A stretch of DNA of 55,142 nucleotides from Flavobacteriia bacterium (GTDB lineage: Bacteria; Bacteroidota; Bacteroidia; Flavobacteriales; Schleiferiaceae), in the NCBI GenBank assembly GCA_013373425.1, contig JABXHW010000060.1, positions 1-55,142 on the forward strand, given 5' to 3'. Below are positions 23,988 to 33,791 of this stretch, piece after piece. Each line of letters begins with the position of its first letter. The stretch's first letter is position 1. The translations under genes and the position numbers were made by a program. The notes beneath the pieces were generated by a model. The model saw only the letters and a list, made by a program, of their open reading frames with translations, did not search any database and had not been told where the DNA came from.

Positions 23988-24739
23988 ATCAAGCCGAGTG
24001 CGGCGAATTGGTTTAAATCACATTCAAAGTACACATATTCCAAGAGTCGTGGTGTGCCGAAAAGAGAATTTCCACGAATGGTTACATCGCTGAGTACACC
24101 TCTTACATCATGAAATATTTGGTGATTCGAATAGAGCATGAATCGAACGATTTCAGATTCGGCATAAACTTCAGCTTGAAGGATGAGGTAACGATTAGAA
24201 GATTCCTGTAAGTTGATGCGAGGTATGATTCGATCGAGTGTACGTCTTCGAGAGACGTTCTGTACCGTTCCGGAGGCACGCAAACGATAGCTGAATTCGC
24301 GAAGGTTAGTATCCTGAATGGATGCGATTTCACTTTTCGGCTTCTCTATGACAAAGTAGTGTACACTTCGCCAATCGTCCCACCCTCGTCCGGATCTGGG
24401 GTATTCATATGCACCATCGGTGAATGGCTTTAAGATGAGTAATAATGTATCTTCACCATACGTGAATTGATAAGTAGATATCGACTCGAAGTTGTCGATG
24501 CCCAATTCATTTTGATCTTCCTCAAGCTGTTCGATGTTGGATGAGAGAATTCTCTTGTAGATTCTGTTTTCTCCTGAGATCCATTTTCCATCTAGCGAGT
24601 AGGACCACCCAGTTACAGATTCCTCCAAAATGTCGGTGGGCTCTTCTGGGATTGCCAAAATGGGAGAGTTGTGTCTCGATTGAGAAAAACTCGAGAGAGA
24701 CATGGCGATGAGTGCGCTGAATAGAATTGCTTTCTTCAT
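23984..24739 (-). CDS. Secreted protein of unknown function, coupled to Wzy-like gene
   Basis: Protein of 251 aa with a Sec signal peptide (MKKAILFSALIAMSLSSFSQ). The ATG at 24739 is used because it opens this signal; the frame is open to 24862, but that region overlaps the divergent glycosyltransferase. The mature part is predicted beta-rich, with several aromatic-acidic stretches (G-R-G-W-D-D-W-R) and no cysteine pairs. I do not recognise a family. The 4-nt coupling to the polymerase gene suggests a periplasmic or outer-membrane role in assembly of the polysaccharide. Confidence 0.65.
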   Translation of the reverse strand: MKKAILFSALIAMSLSSFSQSRHNSPILAIPEEPTDILEESVTGWSYSLDGKWISGENRIYKRILSSNIEQLEEDQNELGIDNFESISTYQFTYGEDTLLLILKPFTDGAYEYPRSGRGWDDWRSVHYFVIEKPKSEIASIQDTNLREFSYRLRASGTVQNVSRRRTLDRIIPRINLQESSNRYLILQAEVYAESEIVRFMLYSNHQIFHDVRGVLSDVTIRGNSLFGTPRLLEYVYFECDLNQFAALGLM

Positions 24740-24779
24740 GACATAGTACTTTTCAGCTCTAAAATTATGCGACCGAATC

Positions 24780-25691
24780 ATGGCCGAGCCGTTAATCTCC
24801 ATTCTGACCGTACAATTCAACCAAATTGAGTTGACACTCCAATTTTTGGACTCGATTTCCAAGATTGACTACGAGAACTATGAGGTGATCGTGGTAGATA
24901 ATGCCTCTGCAGTGGATGACACTGACCGACTTCAAGCTGCCATGCCTGAAGCAACGGTGATTCGTTCTGAAATCAATTTGGGATTTGCAGGCGGCAACAA
25001 CTTGGGTCTTCCTCATTGTAAAGGAGAAGCCGTACTCTTCATTAATAATGATGTGGAGGTTGAGCCCGATTTCTTGTCTCATTTAGTCCAATATTGGAAA
25101 CACTGTCCCAATTTGGGAATGATGTCCCCTAGAATCCAATATTATGACCCTCAGGGGGTTGTTCAGTATGCTGGAGCCACCGACCTATCTAGATTTACTC
25201 TCAGAAATCGTTCTTTGGGTTTTGGGGAGTTAGATAGCGGACAGTATTCAGATGTTCGTCCCACATCATTTATACACGGTGCGGCCATGTTAGTGCCGAG
25301 CCAAGTAATCAAGGATGTGGGCACAATGGAGGAAGCGTTCTTCCTTTATTATGAAGAATACGATTGGTGCGCACGGATTAAAGCAGCGGGTTTCCCGATT
25401 TACTATTGTGGACCCGCTTTAGTCTACCACAAGGAGAGTATGAGTGTCGGAAAGGACAGTCCCTTGAAGAGTTACTACATGACGCGAAACCGAATTTGGT
25501 TTGCGCAGAGGAACCTGAAGGGGTTAGAACTCTTAATCACTTTGGTCTTTTTGTACACGGTTGCACTGCCGAAGAAATTATTAACCACCCTATTCCAAAG
25601 ACGATTGGATTTGTTCCGAGCCACGTGGCGAGGAGCGTCATTTAAACCAAGTCGTTATGAGAATAGGAATCGAAGCTCAAAGGTTATTTAG
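24780..25691 (+). CDS. Glycosyltransferase family 2 (rhamnosyltransferase-like)
   Basis: Protein of 303 aa, a soluble GT-A enzyme: S-I-L-T-V-Q-F-N-Q, V-I-V-V-D-N-A-S, N-L-G-F-A-G-G-N-N-L-G, I-N-N-D-V (DxD equivalent), H-G-A-A-M-L-V, and E-E-Y-D-W-C-A-R near residue 197. The last motif and overall layout are those of WbbL/RfbF-type rhamnosyltransferases and galactofuranosyltransferases. Overlaps the next glycosyltransferase gene by 35 nt, starting a four-gene transferase run. Confidence 0.85.
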   Translation: MAEPLISILTVQFNQIELTLQFLDSISKIDYENYEVIVVDNASAVDDTDRLQAAMPEATVIRSEINLGFAGGNNLGLPHCKGEAVLFINNDVEVEPDFLSHLVQYWKHCPNLGMMSPRIQYYDPQGVVQYAGATDLSRFTLRNRSLGFGELDSGQYSDVRPTSFIHGAAMLVPSQVIKDVGTMEEAFFLYYEEYDWCARIKAAGFPIYYCGPALVYHKESMSVGKDSPLKSYYMTRNRIWFAQRNLKGLELLITLVFLYTVALPKKLLTTLFQRRLDLFRATWRGASFKPSRYENRNRSSKVI

Positions 25692-26781
25692 AAAGTCCAA
25701 GCATGGAATGGACTTCGTTGCACTCGAACTCATCAAGAACCTCCCTACAGATGGAGAGCATGAGTACTTTGTTTTCGTCAATGCTACCGACGAGGAGTGC
25801 AGAATTCAGAACTTTCCGAACGTTACCATTGTAAATCATACTGCCTCTTATGCAGTGTGGGAGCAGTATTGGTTGCCACGTCAGGCGCGTAAAATGGATT
25901 TGGATGTGCTCCACTGCACGGCGAACACATTTCCCATTTTCTCGCGTGTTCCGGTGGTTCTCACTTTACATGATGTGATTTTCATTGAATCGAATCCGCT
26001 ATTCTCTAATGGTTACACAGTGTATCAGCGATTCGGGAATATGTACCGACGCCTACTGCTCAAGTACTTCAACAAGAGCATCCGCAGAGTGGCAACAGTG
26101 TCTCGATTTGAAAAGCTCAATATCAAAATACGCCTGGGAAGTAAGTTGAAGACCGATGTGATCTACAACGGAGTGTCTGAGCATTTCAATCCCGATGTAG
26201 TTGAGCATCCGTCAAAGGAGATGGTGCGAAAGCGTTACCAACTGCCGTGGCACTACTTCTTGTACTTGGGGAATACAGACCCAAAGAAGAATACGCCGAG
26301 AACACTTCGTGCATTTGCGGAGTTCGTGAAGGATCATCCTGCCGCGAACCTAGTTGTAGGCGACCTCAAGCCGAGTTATATCGAAAAGTGCCTCCCTGGA
26401 GAGAAGTACGCATTTGCTAGAAAGAGAATTCATCCTGTCGGCTACATTGAAAATCGTCACTTGCCTGATTTGATCAAGTTAAGTCAAGGGTTCCTTTATC
26501 CTTCATTGCGAGAGAGTTTCGGACTTCCATTGCTAGAGGCGATGGCTTGTGGAGTGCCTGTGATTACAGCGGACACCAGCAGCATGCCTGAGATTGCACA
26601 AGATGCAGCCATCAAAGTAAATCCCAAATGTGAGAAAACGTTAACCAACGCCATGAACTCGCTGTGGTCTAGTGACGTGTGGAAGAATCACTTTAGAGAA
26701 TTAGGTATTCGCAGAAGTGCTGAATTCAGCTGGAAGCGAATGTCTGAGCAATATGTTCAACTCTATGAAAATGTGGCCTAA
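25657..26781 (+). CDS. Glycosyltransferase family 4
   Basis: Protein of 374 aa with a GT-B fold. The N-terminus M-R-I-G-I-E-A-Q-R-L leads to the L-T-L-H-D strand, and the C-terminal domain has Y-L-G-N-T-D-P-K-K-N, Y-P-S-L-R-E-S-F-G-L-P-L-L-E-A-M-A-C-G-V-P-V-I (the E-x7-E donor-binding signature) and S-S-M-P-E-I. Resembles mannosyl/glucosyl transferases such as WbaZ/MtfB. No membrane segment. Linked by 35-nt and 1-nt overlaps to its neighbours. Confidence 0.88.
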   Translation: MRIGIEAQRLFRKSKHGMDFVALELIKNLPTDGEHEYFVFVNATDEECRIQNFPNVTIVNHTASYAVWEQYWLPRQARKMDLDVLHCTANTFPIFSRVPVVLTLHDVIFIESNPLFSNGYTVYQRFGNMYRRLLLKYFNKSIRRVATVSRFEKLNIKIRLGSKLKTDVIYNGVSEHFNPDVVEHPSKEMVRKRYQLPWHYFLYLGNTDPKKNTPRTLRAFAEFVKDHPAANLVVGDLKPSYIEKCLPGEKYAFARKRIHPVGYIENRHLPDLIKLSQGFLYPSLRESFGLPLLEAMACGVPVITADTSSMPEIAQDAAIKVNPKCEKTLTNAMNSLWSSDVWKNHFRELGIRRSAEFSWKRMSEQYVQLYENVA

Positions 26782-27638
26782 TGAATAGCAAGTTCAAAAT
26801 ACCACAGACTATAGAGGCTCACATTCCTTTTCGTCATACGGACCTTAGAGGTGTTACAGGGGATGCGCTTACTCAAGTGTATCAGAAGCTTTCCGAACAC
26901 AAGGTAAAGAGCGGAATTCTAGTATCGATTGTGATTCCAGCACATAACGAAGAGCGCGTTCTGTTTGCAACCCTTCGATCACTTGCGGCTCAGGAAACAG
27001 ACTTCCCTTTTGAAGTGATTGTGGTGGATAACAACAGCTCCGATCGAACGGCAGAATTGGCCTTGAAGAGTGGAGCTCTGGTATGTGGTGAATTGAATCA
27101 GGGAGTAGCCTGGGCTCGACAAAAAGGATTGATTAAGGCTCAAGGGGAGATCATTGTTACGGGTGACGCCGACACATTGTATCCACCGCATTGGTTGCAA
27201 ACCTTGGTTGAGCCATTGCGAAAAGATTCACGTATCAGCTGTACATATTCACTACACTGCTTGATAGATGAGAATGATAGATATGCCTTCTCGCACTATG
27301 CTTACCAACATGCCAAGCGCTTACTCATTGCGCTTAGATCTTTCCGAAGAGGACAGTTGAACGTTGGTGGAGCGAGCATGGCATTCCGAAAGAAGCAGGC
27401 CTACTTGTTAGGTGGATATAATCTCAATCTGAATAGAGGAGAGGATGGCTACTTGGCACTTCGACTTACTCGCTTCGGAAGCATTCAAATGGTAGCCGAT
27501 AAGCAAGCTTATGTCTATACCAGCAATAGGAGAATGCTCAATGATGGACATATTCTACACGCCTTTATGATACGTGCTCTACACAGTACAAGGCACATGC
27601 TCTCCTTTCTTTCCAAACAACAAATTCCAGCATCATGA
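26781..27638 (+). CDS. Glycosyltransferase family 2
   Basis: Protein of 285 aa. An N-terminal extension of about 45 residues precedes the GT-A core: V-S-I-V-I-P-A-H-N-E-E, V-I-V-V-D-N-N-S-S-D-R-T, G-E-I-I-V-T-G-D-A-D-T (DxD), and N-R-G-E-D-G-Y-L. It has no membrane segment. The ATG overlaps the upstream stop as TAATG. Sugar unknown. Confidence 0.85.
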   Translation: MNSKFKIPQTIEAHIPFRHTDLRGVTGDALTQVYQKLSEHKVKSGILVSIVIPAHNEERVLFATLRSLAAQETDFPFEVIVVDNNSSDRTAELALKSGALVCGELNQGVAWARQKGLIKAQGEIIVTGDADTLYPPHWLQTLVEPLRKDSRISCTYSLHCLIDENDRYAFSHYAYQHAKRLLIALRSFRRGQLNVGGASMAFRKKQAYLLGGYNLNLNRGEDGYLALRLTRFGSIQMVADKQAYVYTSNRRMLNDGHILHAFMIRALHSTRHMLSFLSKQQIPAS

Positions 27639-28798
27639 TTGCCATTATTTATTGGGTAGGTCTAACTCTTTTATTCTACACCTACCTCGGATATCCAATC
27701 GTTATTTCCTTCATCAGTTTTTTCAAAAAGAACTTGAACTCATTTTCGAGTTGGGAGGAAGCAGATTTACCTTCAGTCACACTCATCATCCCAGCATATA
27801 ATGAGGCCGACTTGCTGAAGGAGAAGATTCAAAACAGCTTGTACTTGAACTATCCAGAGGATAAGTTGAGAATTGTGGTTGTGGCAGACGGGTCAACCGA
27901 TGCCACACCTACCATCGCAGAAAGCTACATGGAGGTCGATTTGCTATACCAACCAGAGCGAAGAGGAAAGTCGGCTGCACTTAACCGTGCTATGCAACAC
28001 GTGAAATCAGACGTTGTTGTGTTCAGTGATGCGAATACGTATTTGAGAGCTGATACCCTACTCCACATGGTTCAACCATTCACGGATGAAGCGGTTGCCG
28101 GAGTTTCTGGAGAGAAAACGGTTCAGGTAAGAGATCAAGACGGAACGAATGCCGCTGGTGAAGGATTGTATTGGAAATACGAGTCTTTTCTGAAGCGAAA
28201 AGACGCTGAGGTGCATTCCATTATGGGGGCAGCAGGAGAATTGATCGCTTTGAGAACGGATTGTTATACAGAACTTGATGAGTCTACTATTTTGGACGAC
28301 TTCATGTTGTCGTTGCGCCTAGTTGAAGACGGACGTCGCATTGCTTATGTGCCTGAGGCTAAAGCTTTGGAGCGCGCATCGGCGAGTATCAAGGACGAAT
28401 TGAAGAGAAAGGTTAGGATCGCAGCAGGAGGCTGGCAGTCTATTGTTTGGCTGGCCTCGCTGTTGCAATTCTGGAAGCATCCATTGATCAGCTTCATGTA
28501 TGTTTCTCATCGCGTTCTACGCTGGTCGATCAGCGCGTTTGCCCTGCCTTTGGTTTTCATCTTGAATGCTTTCTTGACGCAAGAAGGATTGGAGTATCAA
28601 CTCCTACTTATCGGTCAAGTTGCCTTTTACCTCCTCGCTGCCATAGGCTTTCGCGAAAGGGAGAATCCCAATAAGCGCATGATGCTTTTCGTACCCTACT
28701 ATTTCACGATGATGAACTATGCAGTATGGGCGGGCTTCATTCGTTTTTTGAATAACAATCAGTCGGCAGTTTGGGAGCGTGCTCAGCGCGCCACCTAG
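27635..28798 (+). CDS. Membrane glycosyltransferase family 2 (PgaC/cellulose synthase-like)
   Basis: Protein of 387 aa. One N-terminal helix, a GT2 domain with V-T-L-I-I-P-A-Y-N-E-A, V-A-D-G-S-T-D, V-V-F-S-D-A-N (DxD variant) and I-L-D-D-F (catalytic D), and the R-K-V-R-I-A-A-G-G-W-Q segment in place of the Q-x-x-R-W. Two or three C-terminal membrane helices follow (about 290-375). Architecture is close to N-acetylglucosamine/beta-glycan synthases. It is the last of the four transferase genes joined by overlaps (ATGA with the previous one). Confidence 0.83.
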   Translation: MIAIIYWVGLTLLFYTYLGYPIVISFISFFKKNLNSFSSWEEADLPSVTLIIPAYNEADLLKEKIQNSLYLNYPEDKLRIVVVADGSTDATPTIAESYMEVDLLYQPERRGKSAALNRAMQHVKSDVVVFSDANTYLRADTLLHMVQPFTDEAVAGVSGEKTVQVRDQDGTNAAGEGLYWKYESFLKRKDAEVHSIMGAAGELIALRTDCYTELDESTILDDFMLSLRLVEDGRRIAYVPEAKALERASASIKDELKRKVRIAAGGWQSIVWLASLLQFWKHPLISFMYVSHRVLRWSISAFALPLVFILNAFLTQEGLEYQLLLIGQVAFYLLAAIGFRERENPNKRMMLFVPYYFTMMNYAVWAGFIRFLNNNQSAVWERAQRAT

Positions 28799-28917
28799 TG
28801 TAAGAATTAGAAAAGGAGTTCCCAGTCTGAGAATCAGCATCATTAAGCATGGGGTAGTGGACGTGACCCTTCATTAATCATACAATTGCCACTAACTATG
28901 CCTTTAAATACTACGTC

Positions 28918-30942
28918 ATGAAAAGACTATCCATCCTCATCGTAGCGGTTCTACTTATCGCATGCGAGAAGAACATAATCGAAGAGCCAACGCCATCCGA
29001 CCAAAGTCCATTGACTATGGAAAATATGGATGTAGCGAATGGTTTTAATTACGAAACATCAAGCCTTGTGGGAGGTAGCATCCAAGTGTTGGACTTGGAT
29101 GATAATCCGATGGAGAACGTGCGAATTTCCCTCTATGACAAACGACCTGATGAAGGAGGGAAAGTCCTTTTCCAAGGTCTGACGGATAACAGTGGTCAGT
29201 TCACACCTGGATTCACTTTACCAAGACATATTGAGCGGGTGGCAGTTGTTTGTCATGCTATGGGTTTCCCGAACTTGAAGGTAGTAGAAGTACGTTCGGG
29301 AAATCTCATAGCCACTTTTGGTGGTAGCTCCTTCAAGGCGTTGAACGGAACAGGGAAGGGAGAAAACTTCAAAACGATTACTTCGGCTGGAGCGAACTGC
29401 TTTTATATTTCAACCTATAATTCCCAAGGGGTTCCCGCTAATTTTGAGCCTGTGAATGATGTGGTTGATCAGAGTTTTCTGGACATGGTGAACTATTCGC
29501 TGCCAGAACAAGCTCCTGTTCCTGTCGCCAATCCACATTATTTGGCCACAGGGAACAGCACAGACATTGATATTAGTGCGAATGCAGATGTCTGGATCAC
29601 TTTCGTACATGAAGGAGCTGGGTACAGAAATGCTTTGGGATACTTTACCTATCCAACCAACAACCCTCCAACATCCACAGCGGCTATTGATAGCATTTTC
29701 ATTCTTCTTCCCAATGCGAGTTTTCAAAATTCGGGAGGTGGTTTGTATTCGGGAAACAAGATTCGTTTGGGGCAATTTGGACCGAATACGTCTATTGGAT
29801 GGGTAATCTTTCAAAATGCTTGGGACGGGAGTGGCGTAAATGTAAATCGTCAGAAGTTTTATTCGAACCCAGACTTCAACCCCGAATCAACAGCCGCTCG
29901 CAGACAACACAATGTTCAGCTTTTTGACAATTCAAGAGATGTGATTCTCATTGGTTTTGAAGACTTGAACCGCGACGGTGGATCGGATGAGGATTTCAAC
30001 GATCTGATCTACTATGTGACGGCGAATCCAATTACAGCGGTATCAACAATCAATCTACCTACAACTACTGAGGTAGCGCCTGATTCCGACTTGGATGGTG
30101 TCGTGAATACAGGAGATGACTATCCCTTTGATGCGAATAAGGCCTTCGATAATTGGGCGTATGGAACCCTCGCCTTTGAAGATATGTGGCCGCTTAAAGG
30201 GGATTATGACTTTAATGATTTAGTAGCGGGATATGCATTCAATCAAGTGACCAACGCGAATGGACTCGTAGTTGAGATTAATATGGATCTTGAAATCCGC
30301 GCCATTGGAGCGGCGAATACCAATGCATTGGGATTCGTTTTGGGAGACGCGTTGAGTTCTGACATTGGTTCTATCAATGGCCAATTCCTCAATGGGAACG
30401 TTGTGAACACCAGTGGAGGTGAAGACGGTCAAACGAATGCAGCTTTCATCGCTATCGATGATATGTATGAATTCTTAGGAAGGCCGGAAGGCGCCTTTTT
30501 CAATACATTGGATTTCAAACCCGCTGAGGCTTATGATTCCTTGAGTATTCAAATTACAATGGCCAATCCGGTGTCCCCATCTGTCCTAGGTCCTGTTCCT
30601 TTCAATGCGTTCATTGTTCCAGGAGGCGTTTCTGGAGGAGGTGCTAGAACCGAAATTCACATGGCTAATTATCCACCATCAGATTTGATGAGTGGAGATG
30701 AGTTTGGCAATGCCGACGACGATAGTAATGCGAATCAAGGACGGTGGTACAAGACCGAAACGAACTTGCCTTGGGCTATCAATGTAGCCTCTACACAGTA
30801 TGATCACGTGAAGGAATTCGAACCGATTATCGATGCCTATCTACACTTTGCAGCATGGGCAGAGTCAGCGGGTTTGCAGTATAGCGATTGGTACCAACCG
30901 AATGCTGGATACAGAAACTCAAGTAAGATTTTCGGGAATTAA
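28918..30942 (+). CDS. LruC-domain lipoprotein (DUF4114/DUF4842-type)
   Basis: Protein of 674 aa with a lipoprotein signal (MKRLSILIVAVLLIAC, lipidated Cys16). After a carboxypeptidase-regulatory-like segment (about 50-110), a DUF4114-type region contains E-D-L-N-R-D-G-G-S-D-E-D-F-N-D-L. A calcium-binding thrombospondin-3-like piece follows (D-S-D-L-D-G-V), and then the LruC domain with K-G-D-Y-D-F-N-D-L-V. Family knowledge: LruC proteins are common surface lipoproteins in Bacteroidota and Leptospira; the biochemical role is unclear. Convergent with the hybrid kinase gene; the stops overlap by 4 bp. Its position at the end of the locus suggests a cell-surface partner of the polysaccharide, but that is inference. 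Confidence 0.82.
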   Translation: MKRLSILIVAVLLIACEKNIIEEPTPSDQSPLTMENMDVANGFNYETSSLVGGSIQVLDLDDNPMENVRISLYDKRPDEGGKVLFQGLTDNSGQFTPGFTLPRHIERVAVVCHAMGFPNLKVVEVRSGNLIATFGGSSFKALNGTGKGENFKTITSAGANCFYISTYNSQGVPANFEPVNDVVDQSFLDMVNYSLPEQAPVPVANPHYLATGNSTDIDISANADVWITFVHEGAGYRNALGYFTYPTNNPPTSTAAIDSIFILLPNASFQNSGGGLYSGNKIRLGQFGPNTSIGWVIFQNAWDGSGVNVNRQKFYSNPDFNPESTAARRQHNVQLFDNSRDVILIGFEDLNRDGGSDEDFNDLIYYVTANPITAVSTINLPTTTEVAPDSDLDGVVNTGDDYPFDANKAFDNWAYGTLAFEDMWPLKGDYDFNDLVAGYAFNQVTNANGLVVEINMDLEIRAIGAANTNALGFVLGDALSSDIGSINGQFLNGNVVNTSGGEDGQTNAAFIAIDDMYEFLGRPEGAFFNTLDFKPAEAYDSLSIQITMANPVSPSVLGPVPFNAFIVPGGVSGGGARTEIHMANYPPSDLMSGDEFGNADDDSNANQGRWYKTETNLPWAINVASTQYDHVKEFEPIIDAYLHFAAWAESAGLQYSDWYQPNAGYRNSSKIFGN

Positions 30943-33791
30943 ATCAACTGCTCAATTCTTCTGAGCTCAACTTCAACAGCTGGGATGTACTTCTTGAATA
31001 ACTCTTGAATTACATCCCATTGCTTGTTGATGTTTTCTTCATTTTGAAAGCGCAATGTGTCCTCCAAATTCTGGAATTCAGTCTGAAGGATAGGCACTCC
31101 CACCATGGTAAAGCCAGGCTTCATCTGGTGAGCAATCTTCTGAGCTTCCTTGTAGTCCTTGTTCATGATGAATTGATGCAGTGAAGACTTTAGGCGATCA
31201 AACTGATTGAAGAACAACATGAACATGTCATACTGCGACTTCAAATTGCCATCGTAAAACATATTCATGGTCTCTCTATCGAGTAAAGCATCTGGCTTAG
31301 GCGTGGCTACTGGTTTTACAATCGCTTGTTTTGCTTCATCAGACCCTTCACCGAGCCATGTGGCTAATCGTTGTTTCAATTCGAATGGGGTGAAAGGCTT
31401 GGTCATGTAGTCGTTCATTCCCAAATCATACGCCTTGTTCTTTTTGGTTGAAAGAGCAGAGGCAGTTAGCGCGATAATAGGCGTATCGCTATTTGGCGAT
31501 TCGCTGTTTCGAAGCTTGATAGTGGTTTCATATCCATCCATCACCGGCATGGAGATGTCCATGAAGATTAGGTCGTATTTCTTCTTCTTACACATGTCCA
31601 AGGCCTCCAAGCCATTGTTGGCCATATCGTAATCTAGCGGCTCATTCTTGAGCAGCTTCTGAATGTAGTTCTGATTGATAACCGTGTCTTCTACGAAGAG
31701 AACAGACTTGTTTGTGTCGAATTTTGTGCTATCGACTTTACGTGAGGAGATCTTCTTTTTCGTCACTTCCAGTGGGAGCTTCACTATAAAGGTGGTTCCT
31801 TCTCCTTTTGTGCTTTCTACTTCAATGCTTCCATGGAGGAATTCAACAATCTTCTTGGAGATGGAAAGGCCGAGTCCTGTTCCGCCATATTTTGTCTGCG
31901 TGTCTCGCGTCTCTTGACGGAACTGTTCAAAGATGTCTTTCAATTTATCTTCTGAGATGCCGATACCTGTATCCTTCACAGTGAATGTGACTTCACATCT
32001 TCCGTCTTTGCCGGCTTGCAGCTCTGTGGAAAGGGTGATTTCTCCTTCATTGGTGAACTTCTCTGCGTTCCCGAGAAGGTTATACAAGACTTGATTGATC
32101 ATAGTTTCATCCCCTCTTACCAGATTCTTGAGCTCTGGCGAATGGGTGATGAACTGAATAGGCTTGTTTTTCGCTTTGAGCTCGAAGGTCTTGTGAAGGG
32201 TGTTGAGCATGGCGCTCAAATCAAAATCAATTTCATTGAGCTCTAGTCGACCCGACTTAATCTTGGAGAAGTCTAGGATATCCGTAACCAAGTTGTTTAA
32301 AAGGTTCGCCGAATATTGGATCATCTCCAGGTATTCCTTCTGCTCGTTGGTTGGATTGGTATCATAGAGTAAGTGACTCATTCCAATCACTGCATTGAGG
32401 GGAGTGCGGATTTCATGACTCATACTTGCCAAGAACTGCTGTTCGGCTTCTTGTGCTTGCTCAGCTACTTCTTTGGCATTGAGAATTTCCGTTTGAAGGA
32501 GTTTTTGATCGGTGATATCGAAATGAATGCCTACCGAACCAATGACTTCTCCTTTTAGATTGTAGAAGGGAGCCCCGGAAATGATGGTCCAAATTCGCTC
32601 TCCATTCTTTTTGATAAGCTCTACTTCAAAAACACTCTGTTCTCCACGAGCTCTTTTCTCGTGTTCGGAATCCAAGACAGGCAGGTATTCTGGAGCGAGA
32701 AAGACGTCTTCTCCACGCTTACCCAAGAGCTCCGCTTCTGTATAGCCTATCATTTTACTGAACCAATCGTATACGCGGGTAATCTTGCCATCTTTATCAA
32801 CTTCCAAGAGGCCCAGCTCCATGTTTTCAATGATGCCGCGATACTTTTCCTCACTATTTCGAATTTTGAGATCAAGTTGTTTTTGTGCGGTTACATCCAC
32901 AAACTGCCAGAGCGTTCCCAGGAGCTGATCTTCATTGTAAATCGGCACGTAGTCAAATTGGATGTAGCGGCCATCTCGAAGTTCAACCTCTTGACCAGAC
33001 ACTTTGTGTGAAGAGTGACTTACTTTCTCAAATTCTTCACGCGGGATGCTAAAGTGATTGGTCACATTTTCGAGGATTGTATCCAGAGAATGGCCAATGA
33101 GTTCTTGTGGTTGTTGGTCGATCCTGAAGAAATCACAGAAGTAGTTATTGATTTGAAGAATCCTTCGGTCGCTTGATTGGAGCAACACTCCTGAGTGTAG
33201 GTTGTCGACGAGATTTCGCAATTGCAGACCTTGTGTAAGTAGGATATGTTCATCCTCTTTCTGCTGCGTGATATCACGTGCGATATTGAGGGCTTCCGCC
33301 ATCGAGCCGTCCTCATCGTATGAGAACTCAATATTCTGTCCGAGCCAGATTTGATTTCCATTACGAAGCGGAGTTGGAAACTCAATGTAGGCTCGTGGCT
33401 CTCTGTTCTTAACTACCTTCTTTAATTGCGAGATGATAGTAGCCTTGTGGCTTTCGGCAATGAACGAGGTGTAGTGTTGTAGAATGATTTCTTCGACAGA
33501 AAGGTTGAGCTTTTGAACGCCTACACGATTGACGAAAGAAATGAGTCCTTCTTTGTTGGTGACAAAGATGATTTCATTTGCGCCTTCAATGAGGTTCCGA
33601 TAGCGGGTTTCGCTTTTTGCTAAATCATTTGTGCGTTGTTCAACCTTAGATTCCAACTGAGCATTTAAGTTGCGCAGTTGCTCATTCGCGTTGTAGAGCT
33701 CCAAAGATTTCGACTCAAGGAGAGCTTCGGCTGCTTTTCGAGCGTTGATCTCACGCTCTATTCGCCTTTTGAGTGCGTCTTCTGAGCTCAT
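30939..33791 (-). CDS. Soluble hybrid histidine kinase (PAS3-HisKA-HATPase-REC-HPt)
   Basis: Protein of 950 aa without membrane segments. An N-terminal coiled coil (1-60) is followed by three PAS domains (about 62-180, 190-305, 313-430). HisKA has H459 in S-M-S-H-E-I-R-T-P-L-N; the HATPase has N-L-L-G-N-A-E-K-F-T and G-T-G-L-G-L-S-I. The receiver has D745 in F-M-D-I-S-M-P, and the C-terminal HPt has H888 in A-H-Q-M-K-P. All phosphorelay residues are present. It is translationally coupled to the H-NOX gene (TAATG), the classic pairing in which NO-bound H-NOX changes kinase activity. The output could be the orphan regulators at 16920 or 18257, which is speculative. Confidence 0.9.
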   Translation of the reverse strand: MSSEDALKRRIEREINARKAAEALLESKSLELYNANEQLRNLNAQLESKVEQRTNDLAKSETRYRNLIEGANEIIFVTNKEGLISFVNRVGVQKLNLSVEEIILQHYTSFIAESHKATIISQLKKVVKNREPRAYIEFPTPLRNGNQIWLGQNIEFSYDEDGSMAEALNIARDITQQKEDEHILLTQGLQLRNLVDNLHSGVLLQSSDRRILQINNYFCDFFRIDQQPQELIGHSLDTILENVTNHFSIPREEFEKVSHSSHKVSGQEVELRDGRYIQFDYVPIYNEDQLLGTLWQFVDVTAQKQLDLKIRNSEEKYRGIIENMELGLLEVDKDGKITRVYDWFSKMIGYTEAELLGKRGEDVFLAPEYLPVLDSEHEKRARGEQSVFEVELIKKNGERIWTIISGAPFYNLKGEVIGSVGIHFDITDQKLLQTEILNAKEVAEQAQEAEQQFLASMSHEIRTPLNAVIGMSHLLYDTNPTNEQKEYLEMIQYSANLLNNLVTDILDFSKIKSGRLELNEIDFDLSAMLNTLHKTFELKAKNKPIQFITHSPELKNLVRGDETMINQVLYNLLGNAEKFTNEGEITLSTELQAGKDGRCEVTFTVKDTGIGISEDKLKDIFEQFRQETRDTQTKYGGTGLGLSISKKIVEFLHGSIEVESTKGEGTTFIVKLPLEVTKKKISSRKVDSTKFDTNKSVLFVEDTVINQNYIQKLLKNEPLDYDMANNGLEALDMCKKKKYDLIFMDISMPVMDGYETTIKLRNSESPNSDTPIIALTASALSTKKNKAYDLGMNDYMTKPFTPFELKQRLATWLGEGSDEAKQAIVKPVATPKPDALLDRETMNMFYDGNLKSQYDMFMLFFNQFDRLKSSLHQFIMNKDYKEAQKIAHQMKPGFTMVGVPILQTEFQNLEDTLRFQNEENINKQWDVIQELFKKYIPAVEVELRRIEQLI

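Noticed and set aside
11604-28798. Whole polysaccharide locus as a recently acquired island
   Set aside because: I saw no integrase, tRNA gene, flanking repeats typical of islands, or visibly different base use; the periodic arrays at the border also occur at unrelated sites.
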